Positions 1-7,565 of a stretch of DNA of 64,000 bases are shown here, piece by piece. The stretch lies in contig NZ_AGAF01000026.1 in the NCBI RefSeq assembly GCF_000224515.1, positions 1 through 64,000 of the forward strand, in the 5' to 3' direction. The stretch's first letter is position 1, and each line of letters starts with the position of its first letter. The position numbers and the translations under genes were made by a program. Source of the DNA: Desulfosporosinus sp. OT (GTDB taxonomy: Bacteria > Bacillota > Desulfitobacteriia > Desulfitobacteriales > Desulfitobacteriaceae). Below the pieces are notes generated by a model. The model worked only from the letters and a program-made list of their open reading frames with translations, did no database searches and was not told where the DNA came from.

Positions 1-79
1 GACTTTCAATAGACTGCTTAACAATAGCTAACGGCACACACAATATATAATACAATTGGAATCTAGAATTGCCTTATAT

Positions 80-495
80 CCCCATAGTTGAAACTAGGGG
101 CTTTACGGCAACAAGTGGTAAGAAGTCAACTGTCATTACCCTAAAGGGATAGTGGCTTGTGACTAACCAGTAGTACGAACGATTAATTAAATCTCCTACC
201 TTTTCAGCACCTTTTCAGGCGTGTTGTCACATTGCAGGATGGCTGACAGCATCCTAACTATTCAAGGAACTTGCTTAACTAGCTCTGCGTGAACGTACTC
301 TATTCCGAACAGGCAGTTTTGATTGTTAAGGTAGTTCGTTACTCAATACTTTTTACCGAGAACAGGTTTGTGTTCTCGAACTCCCTAAGTATTCTTAATT
401 CAAAGACAAGACCCTAGAGAGTGCCTTGCGGACGTTGAAAACATCCCAACAGTTATCTCTCTACGTCTATATTATACTATAAGATGTTACAAACG
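80..495. mobile_element. Relic or non-autonomous IS200/IS605-like element, copy 1
   Basis: No long ORF is present. The stretch holds an imperfect hairpin at 80-100 (CCCC...GGGG) and a motif near 143-166 (CCTAAAGGGATAGTGGCTTGT). That motif recurs in inverted orientation at about 39435-39458, and in both places it lies upstream of the same kind of SD-hairpin leader. The shared homology begins at an AGTCAAC just before the motif. Hairpin ends around a non-coding interior resemble a deleted IS200/IS605 (tnpB) element, but no transposase can be read here. Positions 1-79 show nothing recognisable. Confidence 0.35.
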
Positions 496-557
496 AAAGG
501 AGGTTGGCGATTCCTCCATTAGCCTGAAGGCGTAGTGGTTTCCTCGCCAAACGCATT
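496..557 (+). promoter_or_regulatory. Leader hairpin bridging SD and start codon, copy 1
   Basis: AAAGGAGG at 496-503 directly abuts the 5' arm TTGGCGA (504-510). It pairs perfectly with TCGCCAA (544-550), and an inner hairpin lies between them. Seven bases (ACGCATT) then lead to the ATG at 558. Without the hairpin folding the SD would be about 54 nt from the start; with it folded the spacing is 7 nt. A second copy at 39165-39245 has the same layout with a different but still perfect stem. Confidence 0.6.
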
Positions 558-1220
558 ATGAAGAAGATCAAAATTCTGATTGTTGATGATCAGCCCATTG
601 TCTGCGAAGGCTTAAACACTATTTTTCAGTTTGAAGAGGATTTTGAAGTTGTGGGTGTTTGTCACAATGGACAAGAGGCGTTAGATTTTTGTGAGCGAAA
701 TATTACCGATATTGTATTAATGGATGCGCGTATGCCTGTGATGAACGGTATCCAGGCTACGGAAAAAATCACCTTGCTCTTTCCGGATACCAAAGTGCTA
801 ATTCTAACAACTTTTAATGAGGAGATGCTGATTTTCGAAGGACTACAAAACGGTGCCAGAGGTTTTTTGCTAAAAGATATCCACCCCGAGGAACTGTATA
901 AGATCATTCGAGTGGTTCATGACGGCGGAGTCTGCCTACATCCTGATGTGACCCAAAAAGTTCTTGCCAGGATATCAGACCAAGATAAGAAGGCTACCGT
1001 GGATAATCCACCTGAAAGAAATCATTCTCGACTGACCAACCGGGAGGAGGAAGTCCTAAGATTAATCGGCAAGGGTTTTTCCAATATTGAAATATCTTCT
1101 GCGCTGTTTATTGTCCAAGGGACAGTAAAGAACCATGTAAGCAGTCTGTTGGCCAAACTCGGGGCTAGGGACAGAACCCAACTGGCGATACTTGCTCAAA
1201 AAACCTATGACTTAAGATAG
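558..1220 (+). CDS. NarL/FixJ-family response regulator (orphan)
   Basis: The 220-aa protein has an N-terminal receiver domain (about 4-120) with the acidic pair at VDDQ and the phospho-acceptor Asp in VLMDARMP (about residue 55). A LuxR-type helix-turn-helix follows at about 153-215 (LTNREEEVLRLIGKGF then GTVKNHVSSLLAKL). The family activates or represses transcription after phosphorylation by a partner histidine kinase. No kinase lies beside it: upstream is non-coding DNA and downstream is a terminator. The partner may have been lost, may lie outside the window, or may have been separated by the upstream element. The start is the ATG 7 nt after the leader hairpin. Target genes cannot be inferred. 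Confidence 0.93.
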   Translation: MKKIKILIVDDQPIVCEGLNTIFQFEEDFEVVGVCHNGQEALDFCERNITDIVLMDARMPVMNGIQATEKITLLFPDTKVLILTTFNEEMLIFEGLQNGARGFLLKDIHPEELYKIIRVVHDGGVCLHPDVTQKVLARISDQDKKATVDNPPERNHSRLTNREEEVLRLIGKGFSNIEISSALFIVQGTVKNHVSSLLAKLGARDRTQLAILAQKTYDLR

Positions 1221-1253
1221 AGAAAAACCATGTCTGGGGTATGATGTGTAATG

Positions 1254-1291
1254 ACTCCCTCATCTTTTATTATAAAGGTGAGGGAGTTTAT
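1254..1291 (+). terminator. Rho-independent terminator after the response regulator
   Basis: The arms ACTCCCTCATC and GGTGAGGGAGT form a stem followed by TTTATTATTATTTTT. It lies 33 nt after the stop codon and just before the RBS of the next gene, so the next gene probably has its own promoter or depends on read-through. Confidence 0.75.
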
Positions 1292-1311
1292 TATTATTTT
1301 TGGAGGTTGAA

Positions 1312-2919
1312 ATGCATCATACAAAAACAATTCTCGGCGTTTTAGTGTTTACTCTATTTTTGGTCATTTTTGGATTTGTTACTGTATTTCATGTCCAGAA
1401 TCAAATAACCGATTTGTTTCGAATGAACAAAGAACTTCAGGAAGAGGGCTATTATATGGCCGAATTTGAGTTCAAGATGATGGGAATGGCATACTGGCTG
1501 GATCACGGCCATTACTACACAGCATTATCACGGCTCAATCAACTGCACCAGCAGTTAAAAACAAGGACAGGATTAATCAAAGTGCCGAAGTTTACCAATA
1601 AGGAAGAAGAATTAGATTTTTACTTAAGTCTTCAAAACTCCAAAACAGGAGCCTTTATGAATAATTCTTATCCATATTGCACTTATAACGAACCTACGGA
1701 AAATGTATTATCTCATCTTGGTGCGCTAGCCGAAGAAACAGGACAGCCATTACGATTGAAGTATCCTTTGAAATACTTGGACGAAATTAATACGCCTGAA
1801 AAGTTGAAAGCGTTTCTTGAGGATGTATCCAATGTCGGTTGGATTGGTTCCAAGTTTCCACAAACCACTTTTGTATTCGCCAGAAGCTTATTGAGTTATT
1901 ACAACGGAGAAGGTTTTATTGGCGAACACAATCTATATAATTTCTCTCTCCAGTGGAAACAAGCTTTGCTTCAATGGTTTTATGCGAATCAAGACCCGCA
2001 AACGGGGTTTTGGGGACCAAAATCAAGAACAAGTGGCCAATTGTTAAAAAGGGATTTAACCAACACGGCCTCCATTATTAAAACATTCATTGACAGCAGT
2101 GGCCATGACATTCATGAATCGTTTCCTTTACGATATAAGAAAGAGATGTTCAAAACTGCTCTTGAGGTTATATCCGAACCCCTACCTGCTGAGGGTGATT
2201 TGGATGAATGGCATGAATGGTCGTTAAAAATGGGAAAAGGCACAATCATGCTGACAAGATATTTATGGAAAGACGCTTTGGAGGACGATAGAGCTAGGGC
2301 GAAAGCATTGATTGAGAATTATGTCAAAACCATCTTTGAAAAATATTACGTTTCAGATGAAGGAGCATTCAGCTATTACCCTAATGCAGAGCACGCTACT
2401 TTGGACGGTACGGGCGGAAGAATTAATGAGTTTGTCAGCATTGGCTTCTTTTCGGCAGAAAAGCAAAGATATTTGTGGGGAAATCCTGAAGAAAGTATCA
2501 TTGATCTTGGTGTGCGCAACATTTCAACACTGACACAAAACGATCTTGCGTTGATCACTAATCATCCTGAAGTAAATTCACTTCGTTTTTATGATACTAG
2601 TCTTGATTTTGGCGATCTGACATCCGGAGTTTTCGCTGTTGCCTATCCCCAAAAAACTCCCGTTCGGGATATAATGGATTTTACGCCCAAAGTGCAACAT
2701 TGGCTTAACACCACTTCGCAAAACATGGGAAATTGGGTCTCTAAAGAGGAAACTGTGCAAAGCGTGAACACCTTAGATGTTGAAGAAGGTGTTATTTATG
2801 AAAATGGAATTCCATTGAAAACTGCCAATGAGCTTCTGCAAAAGAATCACCGAATTATTGTGCTTGGTTTTGATGTTTTACAAGTTCCCAGATATAAGAT
2901 TATTATCAATCACTCTTAA
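1312..2919 (+). CDS. Membrane-anchored protein of unknown function, alpha/alpha-toroid-like
   Basis: I do not recognise the family. The protein is about 535 aa and starts with one hydrophobic segment (about 6-26), which suggests a signal anchor with the bulk outside the cell. The rest is helical and aromatic-rich. Segments such as DPQTGFWGPKSR and EGAFSYYPNAEHATLDGTGG resemble turns of alpha/alpha-toroid folds (terpene-cyclase or glycosidase-like), but I see no clear catalytic motif. The ATG at 1312 is chosen because GGAGG ends 5 nt before it; a TTG at 1300 would lie inside the SD region. It stands alone between a terminator and a TetR gene of the same strand. Confidence 0.75.
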   Translation: MHHTKTILGVLVFTLFLVIFGFVTVFHVQNQITDLFRMNKELQEEGYYMAEFEFKMMGMAYWLDHGHYYTALSRLNQLHQQLKTRTGLIKVPKFTNKEEELDFYLSLQNSKTGAFMNNSYPYCTYNEPTENVLSHLGALAEETGQPLRLKYPLKYLDEINTPEKLKAFLEDVSNVGWIGSKFPQTTFVFARSLLSYYNGEGFIGEHNLYNFSLQWKQALLQWFYANQDPQTGFWGPKSRTSGQLLKRDLTNTASIIKTFIDSSGHDIHESFPLRYKKEMFKTALEVISEPLPAEGDLDEWHEWSLKMGKGTIMLTRYLWKDALEDDRARAKALIENYVKTIFEKYYVSDEGAFSYYPNAEHATLDGTGGRINEFVSIGFFSAEKQRYLWGNPEESIIDLGVRNISTLTQNDLALITNHPEVNSLRFYDTSLDFGDLTSGVFAVAYPQKTPVRDIMDFTPKVQHWLNTTSQNMGNWVSKEETVQSVNTLDVEEGVIYENGIPLKTANELLQKNHRIIVLGFDVLQVPRYKIIINHS

Positions 2920-2979
2920 ATTGGTTCTGTCTCCCCAGACAAGAACAATCAGGTATTTACTGAATGGTAAAAAAGTGCT

Positions 2980-3018
2980 ATTATTCAAGCATAGAATTAT
3001 ATTCTATGCTTGAATAAT
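2980..3018. promoter_or_regulatory. Perfect 18-bp inverted repeat, probable TetR operator
   Basis: Left arm ATTATTCAAGCATAGAAT (2980-2997), spacer TAT, and right arm 3001-3018 form a perfect palindrome. It ends 6 nt before the AAGGAGG (3025-3031) of the TetR gene at 3043. This position fits autorepression of the TetR/phosphotransferase-like operon. No U-run follows, so it is not a terminator. Confidence 0.75.
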
Positions 3019-3042
3019 GCTTCTAAGGAGGTGCGCACTACT

Positions 3043-3648
3043 ATGCCCTATCGAACACCAAAATGGGTTCAAGAAAAAAAAGATGCCAAACGAGCTCAGA
3101 TATTAGAGGTTGCCCTGCATCTGTTTGCGGAAAAAGGTTTTCCAAATACTTCTATTCAGGACATCTGCGAAGCAGCAAAAGTATCCGTTGGATCTATATA
3201 TTTTTACTTTGCTAATAAGGAAAGTATTTATGAAGCGGTATATCAGATGATAAACGAAGAATACGAAAACAAGATGGTAAACGCCCTACGAGGTCTTTCG
3301 GATATCAGAGACATTATACGAAAATTAATTGAAGTAACTGTTAGACATTCTTTACCGGATGTCTCCAGATCTCAATTTTTCATAATGAATCGTTCGCTAA
3401 GTGATTTAAAATCCAAAAGAGATACTTCGCTAAAAGCTTCAGTTCCCTTTGTGCAAGACTTGCTCGATAAGGCCCTAATTAAAGGTGAGATTGCCCCTAT
3501 TAATACAAAAATGGCAGCAGTGAGCTTTATCTATGGTACTTATCAGGTACTCCGATATTGGAACATGTATGAAAATGCCATTTCAGGCGATGAAATGATT
3601 GAATTTCTCTATAATTATCACGTGCCTGGACTTGGCTTGGTTAAGTGA
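3043..3648 (+). CDS. TetR/AcrR-family transcriptional regulator
   Basis: About 201 aa. The N-terminal HTH (about 15-60) reads RAQILEVALHLFAEKGFPNT then VSVGSIYFYFANKESIYEAV, the usual TetR DNA-binding pattern. The C-terminal ligand-binding region is not diagnostic. I chose ATG 3043 because AAGGAGG precedes it; the longer frame from 3010 would start inside the palindrome and add residues unlike the family. The operator at 2980-3018 lies just upstream, and the PEP-synthase-like gene follows after 35 nt, so the two are probably co-transcribed. The inducer is unknown; an antibiotic or lipophilic compound is plausible. Confidence 0.92.
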   Translation: MPYRTPKWVQEKKDAKRAQILEVALHLFAEKGFPNTSIQDICEAAKVSVGSIYFYFANKESIYEAVYQMINEEYENKMVNALRGLSDIRDIIRKLIEVTVRHSLPDVSRSQFFIMNRSLSDLKSKRDTSLKASVPFVQDLLDKALIKGEIAPINTKMAAVSFIYGTYQVLRYWNMYENAISGDEMIEFLYNYHVPGLGLVK

Positions 3649-3683
3649 ACAAATGGTGATATATCCAAGAAGGGGGTAGACGG

Positions 3684-6317
3684 GTGTTTATTAAGAGCTT
3701 TTCGGAAATTTCACTTAAGGATACTCCAACCGTAGGAGGAAAAGGATCTAATTTAGGAGAGATGACTCAGGTAGGTCTACCCATTCCGCCTGGTTTCTGC
3801 ATCACGTCTAAAGCATACCAATACTTTATTAATAGCACAGAGATCAATAACCTCATTGAACAACTCCAAAACCTTTCGCCAAATGACTTAGCCAATGTCA
3901 GTGTTATTTCCAAACAGCTTACAGAACTTATCCAAAAAAGAGAGATACCCCAGGATTTGAAAGCCGCAATAAATGATGCTTTTATTCGCTACATGTCCCA
4001 AGATCAATATGTCTCGGTTAGATCATCTGCGACCGCCGAGGATTTACCCGAGTCTTCCTTTGCCGGTCAACAGGAGTCTTTCTTATTTGTACCCAAGAAT
4101 CACTTGTTTACCTACATAAAAAGATGTTGGGCCTCATTGTGGATTGAGAGAGCTATTCATTACCGCAAAAACCACGGATACGATAATCGCCAAATTTCTT
4201 TGGCAATCGTTATTCAAAAGTTGATTCCTTCAGAGATATCAGGCGTTGCCTTTAGTATTAATCCGCTTAACCAGCGAGACACGGAAATTATTATTGAATC
4301 AGTGTGGGGTTTAGGTGAAGGAATTGTCTCCGGACAAGTATCTCCAGACCGTTATATTATAGATAAGATCGAAGAGGTGATCCACGAGAAGGACTTGGCC
4401 GATAAAATCCATAGGGTTATTTATAATGTAGCAGGCGAAGGAACAAATCTAGTCCCGACACCGGAACAGCTACGAACCTTATATTCACTGACCGACCAAC
4501 AAGTGCTCGAACTTACGCGCTTGGTTAAACAGATTGAAAGGCATTATCAATCACCACAAGATATTGAATGGGCCTATGCCGATAATCAATTCTATATTCT
4601 TCAGTCTCGCCCCATTACAACGCTAAACAAAACGCCGGACCCACTTAAAACAGAACCTGAACTATTTAGCTTTGACCCGGAAATTGAATGGACAAATTTA
4701 GGGGGTCTTAAAGAACGTTACCATAATCCCCTGTCCACATTCGGTTGGTCAATTCTTGAATCTTGTCAGAACGAGGGCATTTATTACTCTATAAAAATGG
4801 TTAGTAAGAATAAACAATTATCTACGCAAAAGTTCGTAACTAACATTTATGGTTATCTTTATATGAATTTTTCAATTCTCAAGGGAATACAGCCACTCTC
4901 AATGCTTAAACCATATTTGGATGAAGACAAAACCGGCGAATTACGGCCCAAACGAAGTAAAATTACGGATTTATACATAACTTTTAACTCTTACACAGCT
5001 GGAATAAAAATGATACGGTCTTTAGATAAGGTGTTTTATAATACTCTTCCTAATTATCTGGCTGAACTAAATAAACTAAACCGATGCACTCTGGAGACTC
5101 TCAGCGAAAAAGAATTGTTATCATTTATCAAACAAAACTTGGAGTTGGCCAAATCCTACTTTAGATATCAAACAGCCAGCTTAACAGTTGCCGAAGGGCT
5201 ATACAATATGCTTACAGGATTTTTGACAAAATCGTTTAAAGCTGATCTGTCATTATGCTCGAAATTGGTTTCGGGACTCCCCAACAATCTTACAATAGAA
5301 ACCAATAATGATGTCTGGCAACTCGCTAAGCTTGTAAGGGAGTCCAAAGAGCTGGGCACGCTCCTTGAAAACTCCCCTTCTGAACTCTTTCTTCAAAAAG
5401 CAACTATTTTCCCCGCTGCCCAAACCTTTTTATCAAAGCTAGATGAGTTACTTGCCAAGCATGGTCATTTAAATATTGACATGGATATCGCCAATGATTT
5501 TTGGTGGGAAAACCCGGATATCGTCCTATCAATGGTGAAAGGTTTTTTAACGAATGATGACAACTTCGATCCGGCAAAAAGAGAAGCCCTCAAACAAAAA
5601 GAAAGAACGGACGCGGAGGGTTTCGTTCGTTCCCGCCTCAATCCTGTGCAAAGGGTATTTTTCAATAAACTGTTAGTCGCAACCCAATCCTATATGCTCC
5701 TAAGAGATAACCGTCATTATTATGTAACTATGCCTTTTTCTTCGATGAAAAAAGGCATCAAGCAACTGGCAATCAAACTTACTAAGAAGGATTACATTCA
5801 GGATGAGAGGGACATTTATTGTTTAACGCTTAATGAGATTGAACAATCAATCCAAGGTATTCTTAAGCAGGACCAACTAAGCGAGATAATTATTCGCAGA
5901 AAAGGGGCTAAAAGAATTAACCTAAACGAACTGCCACCATTCATAAAGGGATGGCCAAAATTAGAAGAGTCATACGTTCAGGTTGCTGGCACCAACAGCA
6001 TGGAGCTAAAAGGTATGGGCAGTAGTCCGGGCACTGCTCAAGGACGGGTGAAGATTGTCCGTACACCGGCTGACTTCTCCAGCTTCCGACAGGGTGATAT
6101 TTTGGTCGCTGCGAGCACTGATCCCGCATGGACTCCCCTCTTTGCCATTGCCAAAGCGGTTATCACGGAACATGGCGGCATGTTAAGTCATGGCGCAATC
6201 GTTGCTAGAGAATATAATATTCCTGCGGTGTTGAATGTGAAAAACGCAACAATTTTACTTAAAGAAGGACAAAATGTAACGGTAAATGGAAATAATGGGC
6301 TAATAATAATTCATTAA
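3684..6317 (+). CDS. PEP-synthase-like phosphotransferase, rifampin phosphotransferase-like
   Basis: 877 aa. The N-terminal PPDK/PEP-synthase ATP-binding domain (about 1-315) has GGKGSNLGEM and SSATAEDLPESSFAGQQ. The C-terminal PEP-utiliser swivelling domain (about 770-877) has TDPAWTPLF and the catalytic-type His at about 836 in HGGMLSHGAIVARE. The PEP/pyruvate-binding TIM barrel of true PEP synthase or PPDK is absent. A divergent middle domain of about 450 residues takes its place, the layout of rifampin phosphotransferases (about 870 aa), which move a phosphate from ATP to substrate by the swivelling His. Start is GTG 3684 after AAGGGGGT. Pairing with a TetR gene fits inducible resistance, but the substrate is not proven. 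Confidence 0.8.
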   Translation: MFIKSFSEISLKDTPTVGGKGSNLGEMTQVGLPIPPGFCITSKAYQYFINSTEINNLIEQLQNLSPNDLANVSVISKQLTELIQKREIPQDLKAAINDAFIRYMSQDQYVSVRSSATAEDLPESSFAGQQESFLFVPKNHLFTYIKRCWASLWIERAIHYRKNHGYDNRQISLAIVIQKLIPSEISGVAFSINPLNQRDTEIIIESVWGLGEGIVSGQVSPDRYIIDKIEEVIHEKDLADKIHRVIYNVAGEGTNLVPTPEQLRTLYSLTDQQVLELTRLVKQIERHYQSPQDIEWAYADNQFYILQSRPITTLNKTPDPLKTEPELFSFDPEIEWTNLGGLKERYHNPLSTFGWSILESCQNEGIYYSIKMVSKNKQLSTQKFVTNIYGYLYMNFSILKGIQPLSMLKPYLDEDKTGELRPKRSKITDLYITFNSYTAGIKMIRSLDKVFYNTLPNYLAELNKLNRCTLETLSEKELLSFIKQNLELAKSYFRYQTASLTVAEGLYNMLTGFLTKSFKADLSLCSKLVSGLPNNLTIETNNDVWQLAKLVRESKELGTLLENSPSELFLQKATIFPAAQTFLSKLDELLAKHGHLNIDMDIANDFWWENPDIVLSMVKGFLTNDDNFDPAKREALKQKERTDAEGFVRSRLNPVQRVFFNKLLVATQSYMLLRDNRHYYVTMPFSSMKKGIKQLAIKLTKKDYIQDERDIYCLTLNEIEQSIQGILKQDQLSEIIIRRKGAKRINLNELPPFIKGWPKLEESYVQVAGTNSMELKGMGSSPGTAQGRVKIVRTPADFSSFRQGDILVAASTDPAWTPLFAIAKAVITEHGGMLSHGAIVAREYNIPAVLNVKNATILLKEGQNVTVNGNNGLIIIH

Positions 6318-6377
6318 ACCCTTAATATTTCAATACTTTGACATAATTTCCTTAGAAGAGTTTAAGAGAAGCAAAAT

Positions 6378-6409
6378 GGCCTACCGAAAACGCAAATGCA
6401 CGGTAGGCC
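6378..6409 (+). terminator. Stem-loop downstream of the phosphotransferase-like gene
   Basis: GGCCTACCG (6378-6386) pairs perfectly with CGGTAGGCC (6401-6409) across a 14-nt loop, 60 nt after the stop. No U-run follows, so it may be a 3'-end stabiliser rather than an intrinsic terminator. Confidence 0.4.
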
Positions 6410-6681
6410 GTAAATGATGAATCAATTGTTGCACTGCCTGCTTGTTTCGCCACCTTTAGCTGTTTTGGTTTTGGTATAATCTCTATTCACTTCACCCGAA
6501 GCAGATCCATTTTCGAAGGTGAATAAGCCATTTTATTAGTAAGCGTCAATTGCCACCCACATATCAAGCACCTCCTGAATATTAGACAATGCTCCTAAAA
6601 CCAGGTTGTCAGATTGCTAGCTGAAGAAAACGATTATTTTGGCAAGATCGCATTGAAGCTTATCGTGCCAGTAACTAGTCA

Positions 6682-6840
6682 TTACTTTTGGGCTATGGAG
6701 TCAGCATATGCTTTTAAGTCATATAACTGCCCGGAATTTTCGCCGCCAAATCCACCTACTTGTTGACTACTTGCATCGGTAGATTTTTCATTACTAACAG
6801 CTGTAGAAGCCGTATCAGTTGTTTTGGTCGTAGCGTTTGC
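6682..6840 (-). pseudogene. C-terminal fragment of an unidentified Ser/Thr-rich protein
   Basis: An open minus-strand frame of 52 codons plus stop has a low-complexity stretch (TTKTTDTASTAVSNEKSTD) followed by QQVGGFGGENSGQLYDLKAY. An in-frame stop lies immediately upstream and there is no start codon or RBS, so it looks like the tail of a decayed gene. The protein family is not recognised. Confidence 0.25.
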
Positions 6841-6944
6841 TTAAGATTAATATAAGCTCTTTCTTTAAAAACTTCAGTTCCAATAACAACATTGTGTTGA
6901 ATTCCTTAGTAAAATAAACCTATTAGTCATGTAAGGGCACCACA

Positions 6945-6981
6945 AAACGAGACTGAAAGCAAATCACTTTCAGCCTCGTTT
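6945..6981. terminator. Bidirectional terminator-like hairpin
   Basis: A 15-bp stem with one mismatch (AAACGAGACTGAAAG against CTTTCAGCCTCGTTT), flanked by A- and T-rich ends. It could act in either direction. No adjacent complete gene is served by it now, which fits gene loss around it. Confidence 0.5.
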
Positions 6982-7108
6982 GAATTAAAATACTTATCCC
7001 TGGATTTCTGGACATTAGAGATAGGCTCAGTAGTATTTTGCATGTCGCCTGTGATTTGGCACCCATTGAATACAGGCATTAGAGAAAAAACAGAAGATTA
7101 ATGATTGC

Positions 7109-7134
7109 AAAAAAAATCCCCTCGTAGCGAGAGG
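7109..7134 (-). terminator. Rho-independent terminator of the small membrane peptide gene
   Basis: Read on the minus strand, CCTCTCG-CTA-CGAGGGG is a 7-bp stem with a 3-nt loop, then a run of eight T. It lies about 104 nt downstream of the minus-strand 26-codon ORF at 7238-7318. Confidence 0.65.
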
Positions 7135-7237
7135 AAAGAGAAGGAGGAAAGGAATGAGAAAAGTAAGCTATATGTCAACCGCTAAAGTAGCGAGTAATCG
7201 TCTATTCTTATCTTGGATAAATTCCCAAACTCAATCG

Positions 7238-7318
7238 TCAATCCTTGTCGACATGTGCTCCATAATTAAACAATAACAAGACTGCCATTATGGTTATATA
7301 GAGAATTACCCATACCAT
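7238..7318 (-). CDS. Small membrane peptide (26 aa), hypothetical
   Basis: The ATG at 7318 follows GGAAGGTGG with suitable spacing. The frame encodes 26 residues: a hydrophobic helix (VWVILYITIMAVLLLFNYG) and a short charged tail (AHVDKD). That is one membrane segment with a polar C-terminus. A strong terminator in the same orientation lies downstream, so this is a complete small transcription unit. It resembles single-span peptides that are easily missed in clostridial genomes. Function is unknown. A plus-strand 40-codon ORF overlaps it and lacks its own terminator. Confidence 0.5.
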   Translation of the reverse strand: MVWVILYITIMAVLLLFNYGAHVDKD

Positions 7319-7438
7319 TTGTGTTCCACCTTCCAATTTAGATTAATCTTGTTTTTTTAGACAATATCATTATGCAATAGTAGTCTGAATTTATATTGAA
7401 AATCAACTGAATGTTTACTGAAAACATAAGGAATGCCC

Positions 7439-7470
7439 AAAAAACCCTCCCATCAATTAAGGCAGGGGGG
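7439..7470 (-). terminator. Terminator of the ABC exporter operon
   Basis: On the minus strand a C-rich arm (CCCTGCC) and GGGAGGG form a stem with one mismatch, followed by TTTTTT. It lies about 95 nt after the last permease gene. Confidence 0.6.
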
Positions 7471-7565
7471 CTTTCGATAGCTCTATAAAAGTATTGTTCA
7501 TGCGCCGGAGCGTTCAGGAGCATTATTTATATACCTGTCCTCGACTTGCCCTGCAAATTAGCGAT

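Larger units (their letters stand above)
6318..7237. other. Long intergenic region with hairpins and gene debris
   Basis: About 900 bp without a convincing full gene. It contains a stem-loop at 6378-6409, a minus-strand coding fragment (6682-6840), a terminator-like stem at 6945-6981 and a minus-strand terminator at 7109-7134. An open frame of 40 codons on the plus strand (7154-7276, SD AAGGAGG) overlaps the small minus-strand gene and is considered less likely. Confidence 0.5.

Noticed and set aside
7154..7276. 40-codon plus-strand ORF with good AAGGAGG (MRKVSYMSTAKVASNR...)
   Set aside because: It overlaps the minus-strand 26-aa peptide gene, which has a membrane helix and its own terminator. 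The plus-strand product has no recognisable features. Kept only as an alternative.
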